The position numbers were made by a program, and so were the translations under genes. A DNA stretch of 64,000 nt, from positions 94,679,228 to 94,743,227 of the forward strand of contig OY720344.1 of NCBI GenBank assembly GCA_963082975.1, read 5' to 3'. The stretch's first letter is position 1, and each line of letters opens with the position of its first letter. This document shows positions 36,080 through 48,459 of this stretch, one piece after another. Source of the stretch: Labia minor. Its lineage: Eukaryota > Arthropoda > Insecta > Dermaptera > Spongiphoridae. The notes below the pieces were generated by a model that worked only from the letters and a program-made list of their open reading frames with translations, ran no database searches and was not told the DNA's origin.

Positions 36080-39000
36080 TTACTTTCTCTGCGCAGATGT
36101 AGCAGCGACGGCTGTATATGGAGGTGGGTCTGGACGAAAAATACATCCACGTTGACCATTCATTGACAATCTTAAAAATAGAAAAACAAACAAGCAGTTG
36201 TTAAAAGATAATTTTAATAATTCTTGGTTTTATTTGGAAGAGAAAGAAATAAGAAAAGAGTGGATAGTGGGAGAGGAATGATGGTTTTAATGTCAAGATA
36301 ATAAATTACCGAGGTGTGCCTAAAATTGGACTATCCCTACGATTTTCTGACAGGGACCGTAAAGTGTTGGTTGCTCGATGTACAGCCGTATATTGCACCA
36401 TTTGCACATCGGGCGTTGAACTTTGACGCTTACTACTGCAAAATCATCAAAAGACATTTTAATAAGAACAAAAAAAAAACAACTACTTAGTTATATTAAT
36501 AAAAATTACAAACAAAAAAAGTTTATATTTTTTTTAATATAAATAAAATTAATTTTTTTAAAAGAAAAATTCGAGTTTGAAAAAAATGACAATCATACAA
36601 ATTCCCAAAATATATTTGATTGAAAGTTCATTGAAAAAATTTTATATTCTAAATATTTCTAAAGGTAAAGTTTGGAACAAATGATGAAATGTTATGCTAC
36701 TAAAATATTTGTAAAAAAATTTTAATTTTGTATATATTATTAAATTTGACTAAAATCTTTAATTTAATTAAGTAGAATGGTGAAGGAGCATAAACTATTC
36801 TTAGAAATACTGCAAATTTTTGATGGAAAAATTATAAAAAATTAAGATTAATTACACTCTAAATAAGTTGACCTGTGGCCAGGTCCGAACCGACCGACGG
36901 TTTGAAAAATTAATTTCCAGCTACAGAAACAATTTCAAATAATTTTAATATATCTATTAATGTAATAAAAATCAGATATGAATATAACATAAATATTTTT
37001 AATTTTATTTTATTTATAATATATATGTAAGACCAGGCTGTGACGTCATGAATGGCTGGATGACATCATATAATTTTAAATCAAGAAAAAACTAATAAAT
37101 ATGATTTTTCCGGAGGATAAAACCAATACAAAGTGCATGATTCGTGGTGATATATAAAAAAATCTCCTCATGTGAAATTTGGTGTGAAAATAACCCTTCC
37201 CTTCTTATCGTCGATCGCTAATACTACCACTTCCGGTTTCCGGAATTGCACCAAAAGTTGATCAATTCATCCCACTGATGCATTAAGTAAATATACCAAT
37301 TTTCATCAAAATCGGTTGAGCCGTTCAGGCTGTACACATCTATACGGACGGACGGACAGACATCATGCTAAAAATACTTTTTTCTGTTAAGAAAATGCAT
37401 GATTCGTGGAGATATGTAAAAATCTCCACATGTGAAATTTGATGTGAAAACAATACCTCCCTTACTATCGTCGGTCGGTAAAAATGAAGTATGCTAACAC
37501 CGTCCGCTACTTATAGCATTTACGGCATCCTGGGCAATATAATTTATTGATGCCCCTATATTCATATATTTATATATATATATATATATATATAAATATA
37601 TATAAATATATGAATAAAACTTTTATTTAAGATAAAATTTAAATTGTTTTTAACAAAAATGGGTATATTTAATAAGACTAATTCATGATACATAAATTCA
37701 TAACCAAAATAACGCCCTTTAGATTTGCCGCCTTAGAAAAATGTCCGGTTTGCCGCCCTATAGAAAGGGCCTTGATGCTAATTAAATATGTGTAGGTATA
37801 TGTACAAGATATTACATATAATTAATAGAAAAATAATAATTAAAATCGGGTATTTTCTAATAAACAAATAGGAAAATGGAAGAAGGAAAGATAAAGTATA
37901 TATGATATAGAAAAAATTAAGATAGTTAATATAAGTTATTTAAGAAGAAAAAAATAAAAAAAATAATTTGCCAAGTTAATTGGGGGAGGGGAATAAAAAG
38001 TACGATTACCTCCAAAAATCTTGGCAAATATTAAAGATGGATTCAAAATAAAGACTTGAAGTATCATCCCTGTTGAAAAAAAAATAGAAAAGAAACAACG
38101 AAATAGAAATGATGATATAGAAAGAAAAGAAATTAATATTAGTGAAAGGAGGAGGAATGGAAATAAATATTGCTAAGACAAAGTATTTAGTAACAGAGAG
38201 GAATAGTATTAACACACTGTCTTAACATACAAAATATAGAATTTGAAAATGTAGAAAAATTTAAATACTTATTCGAGAAGAGTTTAAAGCGAGGTTACAA
38301 TCGGGAAGCGCCTGTTATCATTCCGTAAAGGGGCTTATCGCGTCAAAATTATTATCAAAGGGAATAAAAATTAAAATATATAAAACAATTACTTTACCGG
38401 TTGTATTATATAGGTGTGAGGCATGGTCTATGACCTTAGGAGACGAGAATAGATTTAGAGTTAGAGTATTTGAGAATAGGATTCTGCGAAGCATTTATGG
38501 GCCAAAGCAAGATGAGGTCACTGGGGAATGGCTGCATAACGAGGAATTGCATGACCTCTATGCATCTCCAAATATAGTTAGAATTATAAATTCGAGAAGG
38601 GTGGGGGAGGAAAGAATGGCGAAAAATATATTGGGGGGAGCCCGAGTGGGAAACGCCCGCTTGGAAGACCAAGGACGCGGTGGGAGGATAATGTAGGAAG
38701 GGAAGTGAGAGAGATGGGATAGGGTAGGGATTGGAGGGTTGTGGATAGAGACACTTGGAGAAGTGTGGTTGCTGCGGCCAAGAACTTTCGAGTTCCGTAG
38801 TGCCACAGAGATAGATAGATATAAAGGAGGAGGAAGTGTGAAGGTATTGTTTGTGTGTTAAGGTAATTTAAATTAACAAAATAAAAATATAATCGTTTAT
38901 AAATAAAACAAATATATGTTATTTTATTTAGAAATTAAATTGTGATAATTAATAAAATCAAGCCCCAACTCAGGATAATAACTAATTTTGAACCAAATTC

Positions 39001-42000
39001 AAAATAATAAATTTTTAATAGATCATATGATAATTTTATATTTATTTTATTTCTTTATTTATTTTTATATATTATGAAATTTATTTTATACAACATTGTA
39101 ATATAAAAAGAATAATATTTATTTATATTCAACTTACATTCCTTCACGATGGAAGCACAAGACAGCAGACAACAAAAGAACAAGGAAGAGCATAAGAAGC
39201 ATTGGCACAAGAAGCGAGAGGGCCAATTCACCAGCATAACTCCTTTGGGGAAGATTTCTTTTACTTGGCCGATTCCAGATTTTTTCTTGTCCCCAACTGG
39301 CACTTGTGAAGTCATCTAAGTCACTGTGGCCTGACATTAGCACACCCGAAGTTGGAGTAGAACTTATCTTAAAAGAAATATTTATGAATTATAAAAAAAA
39401 TATTTTTTAGAATTAATTCTATAATAGTTAATTCATAAAATTATTAAGTGAGATTTACCCAAATCTTTCATATAAATATAAAAATATAAGATAAATATAA
39501 AGATCTGGGAATGCTAGGAAGCATTACTATCAACGAACTTTTATTCATATTTATCACAAAATTGTATAAATGATTCCAATTTATATGATCTTAATATATT
39601 GTGAGAATTAGATAAATAATGTAGAGCAAAAAATATTTAAATATAGATATTTATTTAAATGAAATAAAATTATTTAATTTACAGAATGAAAATGTAATTT
39701 TATCAAAACACACTAAAAAAATAACGTAAGTAATTAATTAATATTTATTATAATTTATAATAAATAATAATTAATATAATTTATAATTATAATTATGATA
39801 CGATCGAAGATGCGCTGAAAATATAGGAAATTTTCAACTTTAACCGCCGATTTGACCATGTTCCCAACCGAATTTTAAAAAACCAAGATCACTTTAGATT
39901 TACACTTTTTTAAGCTCTACTCGAATCCAAAATCAAAATTTAAAAAATCGAAAATTTTTGACGACAGACACACAGACAGATAGATTTTATAAAAGAACTA
40001 AAAGTTCGTTGAATATATAAAATCTCTAGATTTGGTTTTAGGAGGGAGGGTGAGTTAAATTTAAATATTTATTTGTTTATATAATTTTATTTTATTTTTG
40101 TATTATAATTATAATATATTAATCCTTTACAAATTTTTGCCGGTTGTATTATATGGGTGCGAGGCATGGTCTATGACCTTAGGAGACCAGAGTAGTTTTA
40201 GAGTATTTCATAATAGGATTCTGAGAAGCATTTATGGGTCAAAGAAAGATGAGGTCAACGGGGAATGACGAAGACTGCATAACGAGGAATTGCATGACCT
40301 CTATGCATCTCCAGATATAGTTAGAATTATAAAATCGAGAAGGCTGCGGTGGGTAGGACACGTGGCTAGAATGGGGGAGGAAAGAATGGCGAAAAATATA
40401 TTGGTGGGGAGAGCGAGTGGGAAACGTCCGCTTGGAAGTCCAAGGACTCGGTGGGTGGCTAATGTGAGAAGGGACGTGAGAGAGATGGGATAGGGTAGGG
40501 ATTGGAGGGTTGTGGCTCAGAATAGGGATACTTGGAGAAGTGTGGTTGCTGTGGCCAAGAATTTGCGAGATCCGTAGAGCCACAGAGATAGATAGATATA
40601 GATTTCAAATTTTTTTAGTTGACATTTTAATTTATAAAGGACAGGAAATCGGTGGGCAACCATTAAGATCCGAATTTAAGAAATAAAAATTTCTCATCTT
40701 CGTTCGGTCCCTGATCTTTTTTCTTTTCAAGACATTTTTTAAGTTCACTTTCTACTATAATCCTCAGTATATTCTAATCACTTAGTAATATTATAAAATA
40801 TTAATTTATAGATTATAATAAAAAACTAAATATATATATATATATATATTATAGAATATTAATTAATGCTTGTATAATGAGAGTGGAATATATTTAAAAG
40901 TGATGTGTGTGTGGTGGTCTTGAATCCCTAAAACTTCAACCTTCTTTGTAGTATTTATATAAGAATTGAAATTTATTAAATATTCGATAGGGTTATTTAT
41001 CAAATAAGTAACTTAAAATTAATATTTATTTAGTTAGATTTTGTATTGTCTATTATTTCATTAAATTTGAGTAGACATACTCTGTAATTATAAAATATTT
41101 ATTTATTCATTAATCATAGTGAAATACTAGAAGATAATCTCAGTCAATAATTAATCATCTTTATAGCTAAACAAGTTCTCTTTCTCAAAAGAAATGTTAG
41201 TTACCCTTGAACCACGATTCATTTCACCTAGCTCCTCAAATAATTAAGATATTTGTTATTGATAATGTTATATAGAAACTTACTAGTCGAAATGAACACC
41301 AATCCAGTGCAAAACCTTCTTTTCGGAATAATCGATCAACACTCGTTCGTTTAAAGTCCCTCGGGCACCGAGTGAGTTTCCATAAGGGACGAACTTCATC
41401 TTGCAGTTCATTAAGTTCTTTTGAAAATGGAACAACACTCCCTATTCGGATCACAACCCTAAAATCATAAATAAATCTTTTTATTATTTAAAAAAAAAAA
41501 TTATATGTGATATTTATAAATAGTTATAAGGTGTAGCGGGTGGACACTCTATGATCCAGATAGAGATTCTCCATCCCCTCGTCAACCTGTTTGGCCAATT
41601 TGGAATTCCATGGCTAACAACCCCTTAATCATTCAATGGTGAATTCTAGAGAAAGTTGGAAATAGTAAGGGGAGGCCTACATCCGAAAATGGAAGAGATA
41701 AGAAAAAATAGTAAAGAGGGAATTTTATTTCAATAGATTATTAATTAAATTTTAAATAATATGTATCAAAAATTATAGAAATATTTATTTGCATACAAGT
41801 GTTTTAATAAATAAATTTAGTTTTTTAATTGATGTAAAAAAGAAAAAGAATTGTGTTGAATTAAATTGAATTTCTTACCCATCTCCTTCACCAGGGCGTA
41901 AAGGTTTTCTGGCTCCTAATTCAACTGCATTGGCTAGAAAAGTCACATAGAGATCATGTTTTGCATCTTGCCAAAGATCACGATGGAAAACTTCAAGAAG

Positions 42001-45000
42001 ACGATTCCTTCGTGTGAAATCAAACATATCTTCAACATTCAAGTTATCTATTTTCAATTGTACTTCGTTACGAGCTGGATCTAAAAATTAAGAGAAAAAA
42101 AACAAAAAGTCTAGTTATTGTAGAAAAAATGAGTAAAAATTAAACAAAATGATATAATCAGTTTAAATATTAATTATTTGAATATCTGTATATTTACTTC
42201 TTTATAATTAATGAATTAATATACATTTATTATATATTTTAATATTCAATTCTGTTGACGCCGTTTTAGTATAAAGTTCACATTCTGTGGGATTTTTGAA
42301 TTGGCTTGAACGAGCGCTAATTTTGTTAAGGGGCGGTTCAAGAATGAGCCCACTCCCTCTTTGAGAGGAGAACTTAACCAGTAATGAGGAGAGGACATCT
42401 CTCTCTAACCCCCCTCCCTTTGGATTGTTCTCTCTCATGCACTTGTGAATCAGACTTCGTTTTGGCAACTTCTAACTGTTCTCTTATATTCGCGGTTAAT
42501 TTCTATTCATCTTCATCTTAGTTTAGACGTGTAAAGAGGTTTCTTTTCCTTTACACTGTTCCATATCAGACTACTCTCTAGGGTTGCACGCTAACGTGTT
42601 TTCTAGTGGCAGCTAGAGAGATTCATCTCATCCATTACGTCCCAATTCATCAAGGAGGAATTCTTCTTATCATACAAGCTTATTCTCAAAGCTTCGAGAA
42701 GCAAGCTTTGAAACCATTCTTCATCTTCACCTTTCCTGTGGACCGCACAACTGCTTTCCAAGAAGTCAGGAGCTGCTTTTGGTCTTTAAGGAAGGATAAG
42801 TGGATGTCAACTAACAGCTGTTGAAAATCTTAGTTCTTTATTAAAAATAACGCAACTACTTTGTTATTTATATCAGAAAAAACTGACTTTCTTCTTTTCA
42901 TTGATTATAGCCTTTATTACCACGATCTGAGCCCTTTTTTCAGACCTTATCACACACGGCGACCGTACAGACAAAAAGTCATTAACGATTATTTAATATA
43001 TTTACCTTCGGGCATATTATTCTCGAGATTGCCCCAATAAATTCATTATATTGAATTGGCAAAACGTAATAAGATATTATTTATTCGAATTGAAAATAAT
43101 TTAATTTTATTTTATTAATTTATCTTTAATTTTTACCGACCGACGATAGGAAGGGAAGGTATTGTTTTCACACCAAATTTCACATGTGGAGATTTTTACA
43201 CATCTCCACGAATCATGCATTTTGTTAACAGAAAAAAGTATTTTTAACATGACGTCTGTCCGTCTGTCCTTCTGTTCTGATAAAATTTAGTATATTTACT
43301 TAATTTATCATTAGCATGTATTCATCAACTTTTGTGGAAATCCGGAAATTGGAAGTGGTAGTTTCCAAACTAATTAATTAATTTTATATTCATTGTCGGA
43401 AATTTTTCACTTAAAATATAGTAGTAATTAATAATTAAGTAATTAAACTAAAAGTAAAGACCAAGATCATATAATTTAGTCATTTTAATTCAAGTTTTAA
43501 AAATATTTTACATATTATATATAATGTTGTTTGGAAATTAATTTATTACACATCGGTCGGTTCTGTGCCTGGCCACAGCTCATATTTTATCTTTCATGTT
43601 TTCAATTGAGAATTGTGTTCATTATATGGGTATGAGGTGATATGGGTTCTATAGGACTATAGGAGACGGGAGTGGATTTAGTGTATTTGAAAATAGGATG
43701 TTTCACATAGAGTAATAAAATCATGAAAATTTCGTTGGGTAGGATACGTATCAAGAATAGATGATGATAGTCTAGCGAAAAATATATTTGTGGGGAGACC
43801 GATTGGGAAACACTCGATTGGAAGACCAAGACCGCTGTGGATAATGTAGGAAGTGACGTGAGAGAGAGAATAAATAAAAGTTGGATGGGTGTAGCTCAGG
43901 ATAGGGATTCTTGGAGGAATGTAGTTGCTGCTGCCAAGAACTTGCGAGTTCCATAGAGCCACATAGATAGATAGAAATAAATATAGATTGTGTGTTCGAA
44001 AATTAATATATAAATAATATATGTATATAAATACATGTATTTTATTTAAAAAAATTTAAGTATTAAGCTACCTGATTTTTCTTCAATATTCATTTGAACA
44101 ACATGTCGTCGAGTTTCATAATTTCGTCGATTTAAGCCTACAATTTCTAACTGTAAAACAAAGGAAAAATATGATACATTAATTGTTTTCTATTAATATT
44201 ATAATATGCAATGTAAAATAATTTATAAATACCTATATATAAATAAAAAAATAATAATAACATTTATCATAATTGATATTTGAGTAACTATGTTATAAAG
44301 ATTTTATATAAAAAAAACATTTAGATTTGAATTTTTATAAAAGGAGTTGAATGTGAATATAATTATAAAGCAAGTTTTTTTCTTTCTGGTTTCTTAAGTT
44401 GTTTGTTTTTAGTGTTTTTTCTTTTTTTGTTGTTGAATTTTATTAAATATGCAGAAAGTTTCTAATGGTTTTTGAATCTGATTAATGACATGGAAGAGCA
44501 GCAAAATTTAATATTTACAAACTTATATGGGATAAGTAAAATTGAATAAATAAATAAATGAGAAATTGATTCCTGTCCAAGGTTAATAGAAAAAATTTCA
44601 ATACGATTACCTGAATCGGGGGAGTGTCAATAGGGGGAACACCATATAAAAATCCAAAACGGTGCCTGGGGCTGAATGTGTAATGAATCCAGGAAGGGAG
44701 ATCAGGAGCGTGAAGCAACGAAGGCCGGTAGGAAAATTGATCACCTCCATCTAGAAATTATCATAATAGAGATGTCGATCATTTGTCTTAATTCAATGCA
44801 AAATTTATAATCATCTAATCTTATCGCTATGTTCATTTTAAATTTATTTGATTCAATAAAAATAAACTAAAATATAAATTGCATCCATTTCACTAATTAG
44901 TAACTAAATTACTAATGAATTAATATTTTCCGTATCGTAATGAATGTAAGATTTTTTTTTATAATTGTTTTAATGGATATTGATAAAATAATATATATAC

Positions 45001-46773
45001 AGCTATATATTACAAGATAAAATATTTACATTAATAATTTGTTTGTGAAAGTAACCTTCGGAATGCATTTTCTAAAAGAATTTATTTAATTAATTTGTAA
45101 AGAAATAGAAATAAAACAAAATTAATATAAATTTATATAAAAAAATCTGAAGTGTTTCCACACGACTCTCTCGCAATTTGAATTGGATTAAATAACATAT
45201 ATTTTATTAAAATTAAATTTAAATAATTATAAATTAATATTAATAAATACTATTTATTAAACTAGCGCGTGTTTGGCTCTTTGTTGATGGCACCATGTCA
45301 CTTGCTGGCGCGTGATTTGCAGTGTTAAAAAATTAATTTCGGTACTTAAAGAGATTCAATCAAGCTGAAATTCTATATCTAGCAGTTTTATACAATCTTT
45401 AATCATGTGAAAAACTATCAAATATATATCTTTATTTTTACGGTCACTTTAGAGGAAAAAAAATCAAAACGTTGTAGGTAATGACCCTCTTCCGGTTGAG
45501 CTACATTTCTCAAAACTTGATAGAAAACTACGAATTTTGAATAATGCCCTTATACCAAATTTCATGATTCTAGCTCAAACCGTTTTTGCATCTTGTCTAC
45601 ATACATACACACACACGCAGACATTTTTCTCAATGCCTCATGCGGCCCGCGGTTTGCGAGTTGCTCATCCCTGATTTATGCTATTACTCTATCATAACAC
45701 AAACGATTATGAAATCTCTATATGTTAGTTCTATAGAAGAAGATATCCTATAATTTTTATAGATAATTAAAAATTAAAAAAAAAATGATATAAAATAAGA
45801 GTACATAAAATTATTTTAGATATTTAGAGAAGTAGAATCAATGAATATTAATATTCTATGAATTTTATTTTTAAATAAAATTAAATTTATTTAGGGTTGG
45901 GCCGCGGGTTGGTCATCTCTAATTTATGCTATTACTCTATCATAACACAAACGATGAAGAAATTTCTAAATGTTAGTTCTATAGAAAAATATATGATATG
46001 ATAATTAACATTAAACAATAACAATTCTAATTGCATTAATAACAAATAATAATTAATAAAAGAAACTTATGACATGATCAAAATAAATTTAATTTTGTAT
46101 GAAAATAAAATTCATAGAATATATATATATATATTAATATTCATTGATTCTACTTCTCTAAATATCTATAATAATTTTCTATACTCTAATTTTAATTCAT
46201 CTTTTTTTTTTAATTTTTAATTATCTATAAAAATTATAGAATATTTTCAAAATACTTCAATTAAATTTAACAAATTAAATAATAATAAAATAAAATTGAA
46301 ATATTAAGAGATTATATTAATTAAATTATTTCAGTGAAAATATATTTCTGGTTTATTTTAATCATTGCTATATGATATAAAAACCTTGAAGAATAGTAAG
46401 ACATATATTTTCTTAATGACCTCTTATTTTACTAATAAAAATATATTATAGAAATTATTTACTCTATTTAAAAAAGTTGTATTTCCTTAATTAACACTTT
46501 GACCACCTTTTTCTTGTTCTTAATTATCATATTACATTATATAACGTGTTTTCTTTTAAATTTCTAATTGTGAAAAATGATTTTACAATAAAAACATAAA
46601 TATTAACTGATATTTTAAAATGATTTAGATAGGTTTTGGTTACCTTGCATTGACCAATTAAACATGCCTGGCTTGATGGGTAACACAAACATTTCAGTCA
46701 TAGCCACATTTTCGGCATGCATAGGCACAAAACAAAAAACAAGAAATAAGAAATTGACCGGGCAGAAATACAT
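36080..46773 (-). CDS. Alpha/epsilon-sarcoglycan
   Basis: Eight exons on the minus strand: 46644-46773, 44611-44750, 44072-44150, 41879-42080, 41284-41458, 39138-39367, 36310-36435, 36080-36170. Phases close to 390 residues, close to the roughly 390-440 of vertebrate SGCA/SGCE. Parts: signal peptide (MYFCPVNFLFLVFCFVPMHA); cadherin-like ectodomain with APDLPSWIHYTF and FGFLYGVPP; DWCSFRL before the stalk; one membrane segment about 300-325 (LLVPMLLMLFLVLLLSAVLC); then a cytoplasmic REG, TPDVQMVQYTAVHRATNTLR and PILGTP. These match the conserved order in vertebrate sarcoglycans. The protein is a single-pass subunit of the dystrophin-associated complex of muscle membranes. The vertebrate ectodomain has four clustered cysteines, as I recall it; only two (LTRC, DWC) are visible here. 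The last exon is chosen because TAA follows PPPYTAVAATSAQRK. Introns hold LINE, F1/F2 and LTR remnants. Confidence 0.93.
36870..37480 (-). repeat. Repeat family F2 copy (minus)
   Basis: Ends: TGGCCAGGTCCGAACCGACC at the left and CTATCGTCGGTCGGTAAAAA at the right; ACCGACCGACG-like motifs sit inverted near both ends. Inside are GTGACGTCATGAATGG, CACTTCCGGTTTCCGG, ATACCAATTTTCATCAAAAT, CAGGCTGTACACATCTATAC and a GGAC microsatellite. Other copies: 43130-43590, 49640-50155, 53040-53530. It lies in intron 6 of the sarcoglycan gene. Confidence 0.8.
38035..38822 (+). mobile_element. RTE-like LINE 3' end, copy 2
   Basis: Longest of the four copies. From about 38160, NIAKTKYLVTERN and broken IEFENVEKFKYL lead to LPVVLYRCEAWSMTLGDENR, RILRSIYGPKQDEVTGEW, EELHDLYASPN and ERMAKNI. 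It ends at CCGTAGTGCCACAGAGATAG with a GATA tail. Frame breaks show it is dead. It lies in intron 6 of the sarcoglycan gene, antisense to it. Confidence 0.8.
39840..40010. repeat. Short repeat fragment with GACAGACA tract
   Basis: Contains AACTTTAACCGCCGATTTGA and GACGACAGACACACAGACAG then AAAGTTCGTTGAATATATAA. The style (search-like text ending in a GACA tract) resembles F1-F3, but no second copy is seen here. Confidence 0.35.
40130..40602 (+). mobile_element. RTE-like LINE 3' end, copy 3
   Basis: Begins at GCCGGTTGTATTATATGG and runs through SFRVFHNRILRSIYGSKKDE, HDLYASPDIVRIIKSRRLRW, GHVARMGEERMAKNILVGRA, GKRPLGSPRTRW and DVREMG to a GATAGATAGATA tail. It is the least broken copy; its left side ends sharply. 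It is antisense to the sarcoglycan gene, in intron 5. Confidence 0.82.
42253..42975 (+). mobile_element. LTR remnant, probably BEL/Pao-like
   Basis: A more GC-rich block that starts TGTTGACGCCG and reaches TTATCACA near 42954. It is followed by CGGCGACCGTACAGAC, which resembles a retroelement primer-binding site. TG...CA ends, a length of about 700 bp and that start are common among BEL/Pao LTRs. No internal coding part is attached, so it is an old LTR stub. The family call is an inference from the ends only. Confidence 0.5.
43130..43590 (+). repeat. Repeat family F2 copy (plus)
   Basis: Begins ACCGACCGACGATAGGAAGG and includes CACCAAATTTCACATGTGG, CATGACGTCTGTCCGTCTG, a shortened middle and GGAAATTGGAAGTGGTAG. 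It ends CGGTCGGTTCTGTGCCTGG. The section between the GTCT tract and the TTTAGTATATTTACTTAA core is deleted relative to 53040-53530. Confidence 0.8.
43600..43980 (+). mobile_element. RTE-like LINE 3' end, copy 4
   Basis: Decayed remnant with TTCATTATATGGGTATGAGG, a gapped middle, TGGGTAGGATACGTATCAAG and GCGAAAAATATATTTGTGGG, then GTTCCATAGAGCCACATAG and a GATAGATAG tail. It directly follows the F2 copy and is antisense to the sarcoglycan gene. Confidence 0.7.
45145..45640 (-). repeat. Repeat family F1 copy (minus)
   Basis: Starts at AAGTGTTTCCACACGACT, includes the GCGCGTGTTTGGCTCTTTG section and CTCTTCCGGTTGAGC, and stops inside the microsatellite at ACATTTTTCTCAA, where a hAT-like sequence begins. 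It lies in intron 1 of the sarcoglycan gene. Confidence 0.8.
45641..46240. repeat. hAT-like end and local inverted duplication
   Basis: TGCGGCCCGCGGTTTGCGAG then TTGCTCATCCCTG reads like a hAT terminus (complement CAGGGATGAGCAA). A related GGGCCGCGGGTTGGTCATC recurs at 45900, and both are followed by TTATGCTATTACTCTATCAT. In addition, 45765-45900 has an inverted counterpart at 46080-46240 (AGAGAAGTAGAATCAATGAA against its complement). It is a composite of duplicated and inverted MITE pieces. Confidence 0.55.
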
Positions 46774-47540
46774 TTTGACTTAAATTATTTTTTATTGATA
46801 TTTTATAAATTGATGGCATACGCCATTGTTTTTCTTGTCAATTTCGACGCCGACGCCTGGCGTCGATACGAGGCGCATTTCACACAATTAAGCGGTTATT
46901 TTAAATTTTTTATCTAGTTAATTAAAATTAAATAAAAATTATATAAATTATATTATATTAAAATTATATAAAAAAAAGTTTAAACCGATCTTATAAATAA
47001 TTTGGTAATAATTTTGACGTTCCTGTAAAACATTTTTTTTTTATTTTTTTTGCCTTTTATTCTTTTAAGGACTTTAGTCGAAAAAATTGTTCTGTGAACA
47101 GGAAGGAACATGCATATGTATTGAAAGGAGATTTGAAATTAAAGATTATTAAATATCTATACTTAAGAAATAAAAATATCTATATTAATGTCATTTCAGG
47201 AGAATAATGGCATCAACTTTTAGATGTTCGTGTGAAGGTTTAAAAAGTTATCAAATCTTTTTTAAAATTAATTAATTTATGGTGAAAAATGAGTTAGGGC
47301 AAAGAATATCTTTGGGTCAGGTACTATGAAGATAGAAGATGCCTTATTGTGTTGTTTATTGTTGTTATTGACATTTAATGAATATAAGAGTTGTAATTTC
47401 ATTTTTCTATTTTTTAATTTTTAATTACCTGCGTTAGTTACATATATCATTATATAACTAACTAACTAAATAATATATTATTTATAATATAATTTATTTT
47501 CTTTTGTTTTTATTTGAATTAAATAAAAACCTCTAAAGTC
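46774..47540. other. Upstream region of the sarcoglycan gene
   Basis: No coding frame. A somewhat GC-richer stretch (46848-46880, GACGCCGACGCCTGGCGTCG) about 80-110 bp upstream of the sarcoglycan ATG includes a small palindrome and may be part of its promoter or leader; there is no clear TATA box. Confidence 0.4.
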
Positions 47541-47865
47541 TAGAGGTTCCCAAACTTTTTTGTGTCGTAGACACCTTGCCAAGTTTTTCGGTTTTGGGTA
47601 GACCCATACTTACCTGATATTGATTATTTGTAAATTTCTAACCTTAGTGAAGTTTAGTGTTAAAAACTTAAAGAAAAAACACACGTTTTATACACTTATT
47701 AATTGAATTTAAATAAAAACTACTCAAAAAATAAAATTTTGTATCTGTTATATAAAATTTACGTAACATATAAAATAAACGTAAAATTAACTAATCAAAG
47801 AGTAAATGCTTTTATTGGGAAGGATGAACCTGATCCATTAATAATATATTATCAACATTTGGCGT
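47541..47865. repeat. MITE-like repeat with GTGTCGTAGAC motif
   Basis: AGAGGTTCCCAAACTTTTTT, GTGTCGTAGACACCTTGCC and TCGGTTTTGGGTAGACCC recur at 62560-62640 almost unchanged, followed in both by AT-rich sequence and then an F1 terminus. A hAT-type origin is likely from the start sequence, but the right end is not defined. Confidence 0.5.
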
Positions 47866-48235
47866 CATATCTTGCCAGAGATAGTATTGCGATCACGAAA
47901 ATTTTCGATGTCGAGATTTTGATGTTTTTAAACGTTTTGAAGGTTCCTGAATCATTTTCACTAAGGTTGAGAAAAATGTCTGTCTGTCTGTCTCTCTCTC
48001 TCTATTTTTAATTTTATTTCGAAATTAAATAAAAAATTTTAAAATATTTTAAATATAAAAAAATATTTTAATTGAAAAAGAATGGAAAGAGGAAAACATG
48101 GATGACTTAGTTAGTGACGTCATATAAATTTAAATTAAGAAAAAACTAATGAAGATGATTTTTCTCAAGGCTAAAACCAATACAGATCGATTTTTCTTTG
48201 TAAAAATTATCTATGGTGTGAATTTAAAAAAAAAA
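47866..48235 (+). repeat. F1 left end joined to an F2 tail
   Basis: 47866-48003 is the F1 plus-strand start (CTTGCCAGAGATAGTATTGC, GCGATCACGAAAATTTTCG) ending in a GTCT/CTCT tract. At 48004 the sequence changes to the F2-type tail also seen at 8500-8735 (GAATGGAAAGAGGAAAACAT, CAATACAGATCGATTTTTC, CTATGGTGTGAATTTAAA). It looks like insertion or recombination at the simple repeat. Confidence 0.65.
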
Positions 48236-48459
48236 ATCCATCAATTGGTTAATTAATAAATTAATCTCAAAAATATTCAAATATATATACAATTTTTGCT
48301 AGTATGATAAGATAAGATATAAAAGTTCCTAGACCCAAATTCGTATTCAAGATCTCTAACATTTTTAGGAATTGTTCATAAGGTGTGTTATTTTGTACAT
48401 ATGTGGTTAGTATATAGAAAAAACTATTTATTTTAAAAATTTCTTTAATAATTAAAAAA

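Noticed and set aside
35926-36159. 77-codon minus-strand frame as a separate gene or last sarcoglycan exon
   Set aside because: It reads the last sarcoglycan exon in a different frame, and the phase-2 donor does not join it in frame; the gene model closes at a stop at 36080 with the length expected for the family.
38430-38806. Independent genes in overlapping frames on both strands
   Set aside because: All fall within the RTE-like LINE 3' end; the plus frame is its C-terminus and the minus frames are shadows.
42208-42824. Small protein genes in the GC-richer block
   Set aside because: The block has the ends of an LTR remnant, and neither frame resembles a known protein or has splice support.
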